Origin: Caldifarciminota bacterium
GTDB taxonomy: Bacteria; Hydrothermota; UBA3072
Assembly: GCA_016930175.1 (NCBI GenBank)
Contig: JAFGHJ010000018.1
Location: 1 to 64,000 of the forward strand
Length of the DNA stretch: 64,000 bases
Reading direction: 5' to 3'
The notes beneath the pieces are model-generated. The model was given only the letters and a program-made list of their open reading frames with translations. It did no database searches and was not told where the DNA came from. Positions 25,193 to 34,820 of the stretch are shown here, one piece after another. The number at the start of each line of letters is the position of its first letter. Positions within the stretch are counted from its first letter, which is position 1. A program made the translations under genes and the position numbers.

Positions 25193-27058
25193 ATGAGGTT
25201 TTTAATAGTCTTTTTTGCGATTACATCACCTGTTCTCTCAGCCGAAATAATTGTTGATGCATCATCGGGAAGAAAACCCATTTCACCTTACATTTATGGC
25301 AGGAATAACTCGCTTTCAGATAATCCGTCCAATCCTACATCAGAAACCGAATGGGAATTATATCGCCAGGCAGGCGTAAAAATGTTCCGTGAAAACGGCG
25401 GAAACAACGCCACCAAGTATAACTGGCGGCGTAAATTATCCAGTCATCCCGATTGGTACAACAATGTTTATTCTCACGACTGGGATTATGAAGTTATGAG
25501 TTTAAATAATAATATACCGGGCATTAAGGGAATGTGGGCTTTCCAGTTAATCGGTTTTGCTGCCGAAAATACAGGTAATAATTTCAATGATTGGGGATAT
25601 AACAATTCCCAGTGGTGGAGCGGCGTATGTCAGAATCTCGCCGGAGGCGGAGAAGTCAACACCAGCGGGGGTTGCGACGCGCTTGTAGACGGAAATCCTG
25701 ATCTTTATCTGATGGATTGGCCAGCCGACTCCACTGTGGAAATCCTGGACCAATGGTTTGGTGCAGGTGGACTTGGTTTGGATGAGACAACATTTGAATA
25801 CTGGAACATGGATAACGAACCGGAAATCTGGAACGGAACACACGATGACGTTATGCCTGTACAGTTATCAGCCGATGAGTTCATGCAGAAGTATTTCGAT
25901 GTTGCAAAAAAAGCCCGGCAGAAGATTCCCGGAATAAAACTTCTCGGACCGGTTCCCTGTAACGAATGGCAGTGGTATAATTGGGATAATGAAAAAATTT
26001 CTTACCAGAGTGAAAGCTATACCTGGCTCGAATATTTTATTAAGCGTATTGGGGAAGAACAGAACTCAAGCGGGGTCAGGCTGCTGGATGTGCTGGATAT
26101 TCATTTTTATCCCGGCGAGACCGATCCTGAAGATATCGTACAGCTCCACCGAGTCTGGTTTGATACAACTTACGATTACCCCGGCGCGAACGGCGTGAAG
26201 CGTGCGGGAGCCGGAAGCTGGGACAATAGCATTACCAAAGAATATATCTTTGAGCGCTGCAGCAGATGGCTTTTTGAACACATAGGTTCGAACCATGGCG
26301 TATCATTTAGTGTATCCGAAATCGGTATTGATAGCGACGATCCGAATGTAATTGCGGTCTGGTATGCTTCCAATCTCGGCGTATTTGCCGACAACGGGGT
26401 AGAGGTTTTTACTCCGTGGTACTGGAGAGCCGGCATGTGGGAAGTACTTCATCTTTTCGGTCGATATTGCAAAGAAGAAAGAGTACTGTCAGTTTCCGAA
26501 ATCGAAGAGTACGTTTCCGCCTACTCTTCTATAGATACGGATGCTGACTCACTAACTGTGATTCTGGTAAACCGATCCTTAAGCAGTGAACAGGAGGTAA
26601 CCGTTAAACTCAATAATTTTTCGGTAGACGACGGCGAGTATCCTTCACTGATGTTAAATAATTTGCCGGAAAACGAAACTTTTATATCGCATACCAATAA
26701 TGCTCTTGAAAGTGGAACGGTAAGCGCAAGCAACGACTCTTTCAATATAACGCTACCCGCTCTGTCGGTTACAGCCGTATTTCTTTCGGGAAAAGGACAA
26801 CAATCCGGATTGAATATGAGCCCAAATCCTTTCAGGTCTATCACGACTATTTATTTCAATCTAACCGAGTCTTCAGAAATTACGTTAACCCTTTACGATA
26901 TGCTCGGCAGGAAAGCAAAAACTATCTTTTCGGGTTATCTGAATGCCGGAGCACAAGAGAGGGAGTTATCGGCAGATGACTTACGCTCAGGAATATACTT
27001 CTATGAATTAAAAACCGATAATCAAAAACAGATAAAAAAATGCATGATTTTAAGATGA
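25193..27058 (+). CDS. Secreted GH44-like glycoside hydrolase with T9SS sorting domain
   Basis: 621 residues. A signal peptide (cleavage near VLSA, residue 16) is followed by a catalytic domain resembling glycoside hydrolase family 44 (endoglucanase/xyloglucanase). IYGRNNS then FRENGGNNATKYNW matches the GH44 N-terminal signature, YWNMDNEPEIWNGTHDDV holds the likely acid/base Glu209, VLDIHFYPG follows, and SVSEIGIDSD holds the likely nucleophile (about residue 378). A beta-sandwich (about 435-535) precedes a C-terminal sorting module (MSPNPFRSITTIYF, LYDMLGRK, LRSGIYFYEL). It probably degrades beta-glucans outside the cell. GGGAGG precedes the ATG. Confidence is high for GH fold and secretion, lower for substrate. 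Confidence 0.82.
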   Translation: MRFLIVFFAITSPVLSAEIIVDASSGRKPISPYIYGRNNSLSDNPSNPTSETEWELYRQAGVKMFRENGGNNATKYNWRRKLSSHPDWYNNVYSHDWDYEVMSLNNNIPGIKGMWAFQLIGFAAENTGNNFNDWGYNNSQWWSGVCQNLAGGGEVNTSGGCDALVDGNPDLYLMDWPADSTVEILDQWFGAGGLGLDETTFEYWNMDNEPEIWNGTHDDVMPVQLSADEFMQKYFDVAKKARQKIPGIKLLGPVPCNEWQWYNWDNEKISYQSESYTWLEYFIKRIGEEQNSSGVRLLDVLDIHFYPGETDPEDIVQLHRVWFDTTYDYPGANGVKRAGAGSWDNSITKEYIFERCSRWLFEHIGSNHGVSFSVSEIGIDSDDPNVIAVWYASNLGVFADNGVEVFTPWYWRAGMWEVLHLFGRYCKEERVLSVSEIEEYVSAYSSIDTDADSLTVILVNRSLSSEQEVTVKLNNFSVDDGEYPSLMLNNLPENETFISHTNNALESGTVSASNDSFNITLPALSVTAVFLSGKGQQSGLNMSPNPFRSITTIYFNLTESSEITLTLYDMLGRKAKTIFSGYLNAGAQERELSADDLRSGIYFYELKTDNQKQIKKCMILR

Positions 27059-27074
27059 GAATTAAACTCCCGTA

Positions 27075-30017
27075 ATGAATGAAGTTAAGACTTTTGTAAG
27101 TCAGATTTACAGAAGAAAGCTTTTTCAATGGATTATAAATAAAACTCTTCTTACGCTATCCTTACTTCTTACTGTTTATCTTTTCTGGCTAATCTTCAAT
27201 AAATTTCTTTTGATGACCCAGGCAGAATGGAATATACTTCCTTTAACATTAATTCTCTCTCTTGTTCCTTTTTTATTTGGAAAACCTGATATTTCCGGAA
27301 CGATAGATTTTATTGAAAAACAGATAGAAGGATTAAAAGGCAGGCTTTATCTTGTAATGGAACCATACCCCGCGGCTCTCGATTCTAAAGCTTATACAAA
27401 AAGGGCTGTAAAAGAATGCGCTGCCATATTAAAAAGAAAAAATATCAAAAAGTTGACACCTATAAAGATTGATTTTAAACATCTCATATCTTTGGTATTA
27501 ATCATAATAATCTTAGCCATCTTTTGTATTCCTTCCGGAGGAATAAAACTTAAAAAGATCTCAGAAAACCCCGTTATAACTTACGCGGACAAGAAAATAA
27601 AAGAAAATCAGGCAGCACTGATAGTCGCAAAAAGCACCCAGCTAAAGAGAATGTATCTTCTAAGCAATGAAGGCGCAGAAAAAATGATCAACTTCGGGGA
27701 CGGCAAATTCGGTATTATGGCAAGAATAAAAAAGAGTTCGGAAATTCAAGTCGGATACAGAACATGGAAAAGCAAAAAGGCAAAGCTTGAAGTGTCACCT
27801 TTATTATTTATAACCGAATTGGAACTCACATATCAATTCCCGGATTATCTGGAAACAAATTACTTCTACGACACATTATATGATTTCGAAGAGGAAATAT
27901 TAATTCAGGCATTAAGCGGAACTCAAATTCATTTCTCCGGCGTATCAAATTTGATTCTCGGAGATATAAAAGGTGAAATCAACAATACGTCTATAAAAGA
28001 TGAAAATTTCTCCGGTAGTTTTATCTTAAAAGAAAAAGGAAAAATTAGCGTGAACCTGACCGATTCTTCACTTTCCTCTGATTATACGCTTAACTTCTTC
28101 ATCGATCCGATAAAGGATGAGCCTCCATCTATCGAGTTTCTTTTTCCTGTAGAAGAGTACCGATTGGGAGAGTCAATGGAAGTCCCGTTGATACTGCAGG
28201 CAGAAGATGATTATGCGCTTTCTTCGACAAGTTTGATTTACGCAAAAGAAAAAATCGAGCTTCCTGTTCCAGAGAAAGCAAAATTCATGGAAGATTCTTT
28301 GACTTTACAGGTAGAAAACCTTATGCCCGGAGAAACACTTCAACTTAATGGAATTGCAACTGATCTGGCGGGCAACAAAACTCTCTCCTCCCCTATTTTG
28401 ATATATATGCCCACTCTTGAAGAGATATTCAGTGAATATCAAGTAATGAATGATACTTTAAAAAGTTATATAGCCAATATGGAAGACAGGGAAAAAGAAA
28501 TAACCGATAAAATAGAAAATTTCTTATATAGAAGTGAGCTGGGACACAAAACCCAGGATGAGATAAATAAAACTTTAAAAGAACAGAGAGATCTAATCGA
28601 AGGTATGCAAAAGTTGGCTGAACTTACGGAAGAAATAAGAAGTCCCGAGATTTCCGGAGAGATTGACCGTATACAAGAGCTACTCAACAATTCACAGGTA
28701 AAAGACTTTCTTAATAATTTAAATAAAATGATGGAACAACGAGATATTTCCGCCGAAAATTTAAACAACCTGAATACCGATCAGAAGGATTTGTTGAAGA
28801 CATTGGAACTCTTTAAAAAAAGTCTAGAATACTTAAAAAAGCTATTAGAAATGAATGAACTATACTCCCGTGCAGAAGAGATATACAGGAAACAAAAAGA
28901 AATTACTTCACAAAAAGCGGATGAATCCTCATCAGAGCTAGAGATGAAACTCGCAGAAGAACTTGAACGGTTAATCCGGGATATGGAAAAAGAAGGCGAA
29001 GAAGAAATAAAAAAGATAGCTTCAGAATTTAAAAAAACCAATACCATTGAAGATATGGGAAGTTTAGCCGATAATATGACAAAAGGAGAAATGAACGAGA
29101 AAACAATAAAAACAATAGAGGAAAATCTGCGTAATTTAAATGCCTCGCTAAAGAATGCCATAGAACAAGGAAGGGGGGGAGAACTAACAAAAGCTATAAA
29201 AGAGAAAGGCTGGGAACTTGGTTTTATCCTGCGCACACACAACAGTATCATAGACATGAAACCAGGCATTACGAAAGGCTTAATCGAGCAAGGTCTCATG
29301 GAAGCCCTGGATAGGATTGACAGAGAATTACAAATCGTTTTTCTGAAGAGTCTTGGTTTTTCTCCCGATGTTTTTACCGAGATTAGAAGAGCAAAAGAGA
29401 AGATGAAAGCTTTAAGTATCGAACTCATCCAAAAGAAAGTACCGAGAGCCTCAATGGAAAGGGTAAACGATTCAATAATACTGGCGATTCTTAAACTTTT
29501 TTCTGCTCCTCCTCCGAGCAGCGAAAATCTCGCCAGTGCTCTCAGAGGCATTATCGAACAGCAAAATTCAATAATGAACGGTCTCGGGAAAATGATGCCC
29601 TTTCCATTGGCAGACCCTAAAGCCTCCGGGGATTTAAAAAGCTTGTCGGCGAAGCAAAGAAAGCTCGCAGAAGACTTGAAAAAAATGGGAAAAGCTTTTG
29701 CACCTCTTTCCTCTGAAATGGAGGAAATGGCAAACAACTTAGAAAGAGGGAGGCTGGATAAAAATCTTATTGATAGACAAAGAAAAGTTCTAGATAGATT
29801 ACTGGAAGCCGAAAAAGCAATAAGGGAAGGCGAAGCCTCCAGCAGAAGACGTTCAGAGCCCGGTATTTTTGTAAGTCCCGGCAAAGTCTCCTTACCGGAG
29901 AATTTAGGTGAAGAAAAAAAGAATCTTCGGGAACTTCTCGAAAAAAGAATAAATGAACCGTATCCCGAAGAATACAAAAAAGAAGTTGAAGAATACTTCA
30001 AGAAATTAATTGAATGA
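27075..30017 (+). CDS. Large membrane coiled-coil protein, DUF4175-like
   Basis: 980 residues. There are two N-terminal membrane helices (about 22-46, 53-70) and a third near 137-158 (LISLVLIIIILAIFCIP). A beta-rich, Ig-like extracytoplasmic part (about 165-430) and a long Glu/Lys-rich helical region (about 440-900) follow. The layout matches DUF4175-type proteins of the FCB group, whose function is unknown. It starts 16 nt after the GH44-like gene and overlaps the next gene by 4 nt (ATGA). No ribosome site is clear at the ATG. A long minus-strand open frame (28781-30001) is a shadow of its coiled coil. Confidence 0.65.
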   Translation: MNEVKTFVSQIYRRKLFQWIINKTLLTLSLLLTVYLFWLIFNKFLLMTQAEWNILPLTLILSLVPFLFGKPDISGTIDFIEKQIEGLKGRLYLVMEPYPAALDSKAYTKRAVKECAAILKRKNIKKLTPIKIDFKHLISLVLIIIILAIFCIPSGGIKLKKISENPVITYADKKIKENQAALIVAKSTQLKRMYLLSNEGAEKMINFGDGKFGIMARIKKSSEIQVGYRTWKSKKAKLEVSPLLFITELELTYQFPDYLETNYFYDTLYDFEEEILIQALSGTQIHFSGVSNLILGDIKGEINNTSIKDENFSGSFILKEKGKISVNLTDSSLSSDYTLNFFIDPIKDEPPSIEFLFPVEEYRLGESMEVPLILQAEDDYALSSTSLIYAKEKIELPVPEKAKFMEDSLTLQVENLMPGETLQLNGIATDLAGNKTLSSPILIYMPTLEEIFSEYQVMNDTLKSYIANMEDREKEITDKIENFLYRSELGHKTQDEINKTLKEQRDLIEGMQKLAELTEEIRSPEISGEIDRIQELLNNSQVKDFLNNLNKMMEQRDISAENLNNLNTDQKDLLKTLELFKKSLEYLKKLLEMNELYSRAEEIYRKQKEITSQKADESSSELEMKLAEELERLIRDMEKEGEEEIKKIASEFKKTNTIEDMGSLADNMTKGEMNEKTIKTIEENLRNLNASLKNAIEQGRGGELTKAIKEKGWELGFILRTHNSIIDMKPGITKGLIEQGLMEALDRIDRELQIVFLKSLGFSPDVFTEIRRAKEKMKALSIELIQKKVPRASMERVNDSIILAILKLFSAPPPSSENLASALRGIIEQQNSIMNGLGKMMPFPLADPKASGDLKSLSAKQRKLAEDLKKMGKAFAPLSSEMEEMANNLERGRLDKNLIDRQRKVLDRLLEAEKAIREGEASSRRRSEPGIFVSPGKVSLPENLGEEKKNLRELLEKRINEPYPEEYKKEVEEYFKKLIE

Positions 30018-30583
30018 TTTATTTAATAATACCTTTTTTATTCGCTGTTAAAGATTTAGACAGCAAAAATATTAAAAAGTATTCTCCGGAGGAGAGAAGA
30101 AAAATAACCGTCGAATTGATTCGACAAAAAAATTACGATGCCGCGATGTCCTTTTCTCCCGATCAAAACCTCACCGGCTGTATTAAGATTTTAAAAGATC
30201 AGGTTAATGAAGGTATCGAGGATATAAAGGAATCCGCGGAGAAAGGAAATATCTTTTCACTCGATCTGTACATACTTCTCAATCTAAATGTAGACAGGGC
30301 AGATTTGAAAAACTATATTAGAAATGAATTAAGTATTTTTCCGGACAGTACTTTTTCCTACCAATCACCTTTCGTAAGATACCTTACCTGCGATCCCGAG
30401 AGTCTCTACACACAGAATCTTCCTGCCGATTCCGTTCTGTTCCCTTATATAATTTTCCAATCCGGAATGATTAACCTCGAAAAAGACCCCGAAAAGACAA
30501 AAAAGTATTTCAAGATACTTATAGACGATTATCCAAACTCAATACCCGCTATTATAGCCAGGAACACTCTGAGTTCTCTCTAA
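30014..30583 (+). CDS. TPR-like exported protein of unknown function
   Basis: 189 residues beginning MIYLIIPFLFAVKD, a possible short signal or anchor. The rest is helical with TPR-like spacing; the end (EKTKKYFKILIDDYPNSIPA) resembles the TPRs of outer-membrane assembly proteins such as YbgF/BamD. Coupled by ATGA overlap to the DUF4175-like gene, so the two probably work together. A hairpin terminator follows. Confidence 0.6.
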   Translation: MIYLIIPFLFAVKDLDSKNIKKYSPEERRKITVELIRQKNYDAAMSFSPDQNLTGCIKILKDQVNEGIEDIKESAEKGNIFSLDLYILLNLNVDRADLKNYIRNELSIFPDSTFSYQSPFVRYLTCDPESLYTQNLPADSVLFPYIIFQSGMINLEKDPEKTKKYFKILIDDYPNSIPAIIARNTLSSL

Positions 30584-30620
30584 AAAATAAGGTGACATAA
30601 AAATAAATTTATGTCACCTT
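30582..30620 (-). terminator. Hairpin terminator between convergent genes
   Basis: Perfect 13-bp inverted repeat (30589-30601 and 30608-30620) with a 6-nt loop. On the minus strand it is followed by TTATTTTTTA, so it ends the minus-strand membrane gene. On the plus strand it lies 6 nt after the TPR-like stop and may also act there, though without a T-run. Confidence 0.8.
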
Positions 30621-30646
30621 AAATTCTGTCAGGCTCTTAAGAAGTC

Positions 30647-31810
30647 CTACTTTTTCCTCTTCCCTTTCTTCTTTCTAACTTTTTTCTCTTTCTTTTCCTC
30701 TTTCTTTTCCTGTCCTTCCTCTTCAAATTCCTCGCCAAAGAGTTCTTCTTTCTCTTCAAGGAGATTCTTGTTGTCTTTAATTTTAACAAGAATCGTATAA
30801 ATCAGCGTCTGCCCGGATCCTTGAATAGATAACACATATCCCAAAATGATGAAGGCAATCAGGTAAAAAGAAACGCCCAAGAGGAAACTTCCCAGAAGGG
30901 TAGATTTAGCGACTCCTTCACTCAAAAAAGCACCCTGAGGGAATATAAGCGATGGGAACCATCTACCCAATACCAGAGGAAAGAAATTAGGCATATATAA
31001 ATACCATTTAGCGTTCCTCCACATAACAGGCCAATTCTCTCCGCCCCACTGCTTTACGACTAAATTGGTTAACGAACAAGCCATTTTAGCAAGATAAGCG
31101 AAAACGAAAGCGCAAAGAATAGTAGTTATCAACAGAAGCACTTCCCACAAAATAAATCTCCATGTCTGATCATTAATTATTGAAAATGCTTCAAAAACAG
31201 TATCAAAGGTGTCGCTGTCTGTACTAGACACTACTGCCGGAGCAACGAGAAGAACTACCCCGGCTACAATAGTAAGATAAACAATAAAAAGGGCACCTGC
31301 TATCAGAGGAAACGAAAACAATCCTATGAAAACAGGTCCTACATGGGGAATCTTGAATACGAGCCCCATTACGAAACCAACAACCAACAAAACAATTATA
31401 ATAAGAGCAAGAAATATCGGGGAACCGAAGGCTCCTTTCCAGTTTTTCTTCGCGAAAGCCCATGCTTCACTTCCTTCATAGAATTCATCTCCCTTTAACT
31501 GTTCAAAAGTAATCTTGGATATAGCTGTAAGAGTCACAAGATAAAAGAACAATGCAACCAAACAGGCTATCACATAAATTATAATACCAATCCAGGTAAG
31601 ATTACCCTGCACAAAGGGAGAAGGAATTAATCTGTACTGCTGCCAGATTTCTTTATACCCCCAACCTGAAACCATAAGAGCAGCATAAGATAGAATACTG
31701 TAAATCAGGGCACCGAAAAATATACCTTTTACAGCAACCCCTATTTTCCTGGGAGAAAAGCCCAAACGCCCTGCTCTAAACACATCTAGCCACTTATATT
31801 GAAGTTCCAT
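30647..31810 (-). CDS. Polytopic membrane protein of unknown family
   Basis: 387 residues. About six hydrophobic segments (near 27-50, 78-105, 142-165, 170-205, 230-260, 315-345) and a very basic/acidic C-terminal tail of Glu and Lys (about the last 40 residues) are visible. The N-terminal MELQYKWLDVFRAGRLGFSP and the glycine-rich helices suggest a conserved family of bacterial membrane proteins without assigned function. The start at 31810 is fixed by GGAGGG just upstream and by a promoter at 31831-31858, which excludes the longer frame starting at 31858. Confidence 0.7.
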   Translation of the reverse strand: MELQYKWLDVFRAGRLGFSPRKIGVAVKGIFFGALIYSILSYAALMVSGWGYKEIWQQYRLIPSPFVQGNLTWIGIIIYVIACLVALFFYLVTLTAISKITFEQLKGDEFYEGSEAWAFAKKNWKGAFGSPIFLALIIIVLLVVGFVMGLVFKIPHVGPVFIGLFSFPLIAGALFIVYLTIVAGVVLLVAPAVVSSTDSDTFDTVFEAFSIINDQTWRFILWEVLLLITTILCAFVFAYLAKMACSLTNLVVKQWGGENWPVMWRNAKWYLYMPNFFPLVLGRWFPSLIFPQGAFLSEGVAKSTLLGSFLLGVSFYLIAFIILGYVLSIQGSGQTLIYTILVKIKDNKNLLEEKEELFGEEFEEEGQEKKEEKKEKKVRKKKGKRKK

Positions 31811-31830
31811 TTTCCCTCCTTTTACAAAAA

Positions 31831-31858
31831 ATGATACAGGTATTTCTATAAATGTCAA
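31831..31858 (-). promoter_or_regulatory. Promoter of the polytopic membrane protein gene
   Basis: CCTTGACA (-35 hexamer 31853-31858), 16-bp spacer, TATCAT (31831-31836) on the minus strand, with a short leader of about 14 nt before the ATG at 31810. Confidence 0.72.
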
Positions 31859-31870
31859 GGGTGATTTTTC

Positions 31871-31939
31871 GCCGCCTTCTTTCCCAAATCAGAGGCGGCT
31901 AAAACATGCTACCATCATAACCCTTCAATTGCAAGGGTT
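31871..31939. other. Two perfect inverted repeats between divergent genes
   Basis: GCCGCCT (31871-31877) pairs with AGGCGGC (31893-31899), and AACCCTT (31919-31925) with AAGGGTT (31933-31939). Both lie upstream of the two divergent promoters, so they are not obvious terminators. They could be operators or repeat remnants. The rest of 31940-32117 shows no gene. Confidence 0.4.
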
Positions 31940-32117
31940 TTGAAAGGCGGATAAATTTAGTACTTTTAAGCCGCTTTTAGTAAGCTGTAAATCGGAAGGA
32001 AATTTGAACGGTAAAGGGCAAAAAGATTATAATCGTTAGTCTTTTGATCGGTTAGCCAATTAGCATGTAAAAAAACCGAGACTCTCGCGTATTATCCCTC
32101 TGGCTGTATACATCAGC

Positions 32118-32146
32118 TTGACAAATTATAGTTAGTTTCCATAATT
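32118..32146 (+). promoter_or_regulatory. Promoter of the Asp-box propeller gene
   Basis: TTGACA (32118-32123), 17-bp spacer, ATAATT (32141-32146), 25 nt before the ATG. The -10 box is imperfect. Confidence 0.5.
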
Positions 32147-32170
32147 ATATATAAAACAGGAGGCTCTATA

Positions 32171-34804
32171 ATGTTAATGAAAAATAATGAGACTGTATTT
32201 TTTCTAACCTTTTTGACGGCTTTATTGTTTTTTCCAATTATAACGAATGGACAGGAATTCGGAAATTGGAGTCCAAGAGGTATGGGAGGCGGCGGAGCTA
32301 TGTTTGCCCCTGCCATCTCTCCCAATGACCCGGATTTGATGTTTGTCTCCTGTGATATGGGAGGTTTTTATCGAAGTGACGACTGCGGAAATACATGGCA
32401 AATGATAAATTTTTTAGAATTGAATAGTTCTATTGCAGCACGTCCCGTGTTTAGCCAAACAGATGACAATATCGTGTACGCCGCAACAAGCAGCTGGGCA
32501 GGCACTTATATAATGGTTTCTGATGACGCGGGTTTAACCTGGGACACAATAACACCAAGCCCTCTCTGGAGTGAAGACAGCTATCTAAATGTCAATATGG
32601 GAATCGACCCGGATAAAGGAAACGTGCTTTTTTTTGGAGCAGAAGGGAACGCTTATATAAGTCAGAATTCCGGCATTTCATGGGTACAGTGCCCGGGTGT
32701 TAGCGGAAGGGTTGTTGGCTTCTACACGGACAGGCGAAGCAATATAAACGATAGAACATATTATATAGGTACAACCGAGACGATTTACCGTTCCGATAAT
32801 AACGGTGATTCCTGGTATGAGGTAATCACAGAACTGCCAACCTACCGACCCATAAGAAGTTTTGCCGGTTCCTGCGATACGTTAACCGGTGAGCAAATAC
32901 TATATTGCGCAATCCCGACCGATAGTACCGGCGGCGTATACCACGGAGGAGTATATCGTTCTTCCGACGGCGGTGCCTCCTGGGAAAACGCAATGGGCAG
33001 CGGTATAAATAAGCACATTGGTCTTGAAGACCAGTGGGGTGACGGACCTCTTCCGGAATATTACGTTGTACAAACCGTACAGGATGAACCGGCTTTGGTT
33101 TATGTTTCCAACACGGGTACGGCGTTCTGGCCTCCCCATCATGGTACTATTTACAAAAGCACCGACGCAGGAGATAATTGGGACCACTGTCTTAACTGGG
33201 ACCCGAGAAACGAGGAATATCCTGCCGGGGATACCTGTAATCTAAACTGCGGATGGCTCCCCAACGAGTTTACGGAAGGTTGGGGAGGTCATACCGACGT
33301 TTATTCTTTTAACCCGTATTCCTTCTCTGTATGTCCGACTGATGCTGATGTAGCGATGGTTGTAAATTACGGACAGCTATGGATAACCAAGGATGGCGGC
33401 AATCTCTGGCAGTACGGGTATACCGAATACTCGCACTCTAATCCTCCTTATATAGACCATGCGAACAGCTATAATGATTGCATGAAAGGGAGAAACTGGA
33501 ATTCTAACGGACTCGAGGTAACTTCCTGCTGGGATGTAGCTTTTTTCGACGCGGAAAGACTATTTGTGGGTTATGCCGATATATCGTGTATCAGAAGCGA
33601 GAACGGCGGTACTGTTTTCAATAAAAATATGAACTTTGAAGGCGGCACAATGAACTCAACATATAGAGTTTTGTTGGATCCGGATTCTTCGGGAGTAGGT
33701 TATATTGCGATGTCGACCACACACGATATTTATATGTCGACTCACATCGGGAACATTAGTGGCAATGGAAAAATAATGAAAACAAGAGACTTTGGTGAGA
33801 GCTGGAATATACTGGAAAGTTTCTCTCAGCCTGTGATAGATATCGAAATTTCTCCCGCAAATCACAATGTAATGTATGCTACGGTTGTGCAGGATGGTAT
33901 TTATAGAAGTGAAGACCGGGGACGGAATTGGGACAAAGTAACCGACCCAGGTCCTAATACTCATGTTTTCGACATAGAAGTAACCGACAATGGAACGATT
34001 TTCTGTTCCATTTCCGCCTACAGGAACGGCAGCTGGAGCTCCGAGGGAGGGGTGTTCCGCTCCAGCGATGAGGGAGAAAGCTGGACAAACATTTCACACG
34101 AAAATATGGCATACTGGACTCAGCATATCGTTTTAGGTCCCAAATATAATTCCGGTGAGTTATACGCCTGTGTTTTTTCAGGATGGGGTGGCGAACCCAA
34201 TAACAGAGGTGGCTTATACAGAACCGTAAACTCTTTCGATGATAATCCGAGCTGGACTCAAATATTTGCGTCCGAGGAACCCTGCAGAATTTACAACGCA
34301 TGGTTCCATCCTGATAACCCGGATATAATTTATGTATCGACCGAATGGATGGGACTTTATGAGTCTACAGACGCGAAAAGAGAAAATCCGACTTTTGAAT
34401 TAGTGGAAGATTTTCCTTTTGGTTTTCCTACTAATTTCAGTTATTCACCTTACACCGAAGAACTATGGGTAACGACTTTCGGAGGCGGTATATGGGCAGG
34501 TAATTCGGATACTTCTTACGTTATAGAAGAAAATAACAGCGGTATTCCGATTTTCAGGGTAAAAGATAAAATTATATACGAAAATCCCATGGAAATAGAA
34601 TTGCTGATGCCGGCAAGAGAAAAAATCGAACTTAGCCTCTACAACGCATTGGGACAGAAAGTCGCGGATTTGATGAATGAGAATTTGGAAAAAGGCATTC
34701 ACTCTTTTGATTTCGACATGAAAGAGCTACGGCAGGGAATTTATTTCTTGAACGGAAAAACAGCAAAGGGTAAAGAGACAATCAAATTTCTTCTTTTAAA
34801 ATAA
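32171..34804 (+). CDS. Secreted Asp-box (BNR/sortilin-like) beta-propeller with T9SS sorting domain
   Basis: 877 residues. A signal peptide (cleavage near TNGQEFG) is followed by about ten Asp-box repeats of the S-x-D-x-G-x-x-W type, for example SDDCGNTW, SDDAGLTW, SSDGGASW, STDAGDNW, SEDRGRNW and SSDEGESW. They form one or two seven-bladed propellers as in sialidase/GH74/VPS10 proteins. A C-terminal sorting module follows (LSLYNALGQKVADLM, LRQGIYFLNG). A GH74-like xyloglucanase role is possible given the GH44-like gene, but catalytic residues were not identified. GGAGG lies 8 nt before the ATG. Confidence 0.78.
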   Translation: MLMKNNETVFFLTFLTALLFFPIITNGQEFGNWSPRGMGGGGAMFAPAISPNDPDLMFVSCDMGGFYRSDDCGNTWQMINFLELNSSIAARPVFSQTDDNIVYAATSSWAGTYIMVSDDAGLTWDTITPSPLWSEDSYLNVNMGIDPDKGNVLFFGAEGNAYISQNSGISWVQCPGVSGRVVGFYTDRRSNINDRTYYIGTTETIYRSDNNGDSWYEVITELPTYRPIRSFAGSCDTLTGEQILYCAIPTDSTGGVYHGGVYRSSDGGASWENAMGSGINKHIGLEDQWGDGPLPEYYVVQTVQDEPALVYVSNTGTAFWPPHHGTIYKSTDAGDNWDHCLNWDPRNEEYPAGDTCNLNCGWLPNEFTEGWGGHTDVYSFNPYSFSVCPTDADVAMVVNYGQLWITKDGGNLWQYGYTEYSHSNPPYIDHANSYNDCMKGRNWNSNGLEVTSCWDVAFFDAERLFVGYADISCIRSENGGTVFNKNMNFEGGTMNSTYRVLLDPDSSGVGYIAMSTTHDIYMSTHIGNISGNGKIMKTRDFGESWNILESFSQPVIDIEISPANHNVMYATVVQDGIYRSEDRGRNWDKVTDPGPNTHVFDIEVTDNGTIFCSISAYRNGSWSSEGGVFRSSDEGESWTNISHENMAYWTQHIVLGPKYNSGELYACVFSGWGGEPNNRGGLYRTVNSFDDNPSWTQIFASEEPCRIYNAWFHPDNPDIIYVSTEWMGLYESTDAKRENPTFELVEDFPFGFPTNFSYSPYTEELWVTTFGGGIWAGNSDTSYVIEENNSGIPIFRVKDKIIYENPMEIELLMPAREKIELSLYNALGQKVADLMNENLEKGIHSFDFDMKELRQGIYFLNGKTAKGKETIKFLLLK

Positions 34805-34820
34805 AAATATGGAGGGAGAA

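Noticed and set aside
28781..30001. 406-codon open frame on the minus strand
   Set aside because: It lies opposite the Glu/Lys-rich coiled coil of the plus-strand gene 27075-30017; the Ser/Phe-rich translation is the usual antisense shadow, and the plus frame is coupled to its neighbours.
31919..31939. Terminator hairpin between 31811 and 32170
   Set aside because: It lies between divergent genes, so no transcript arrives there; the following T-run is short.
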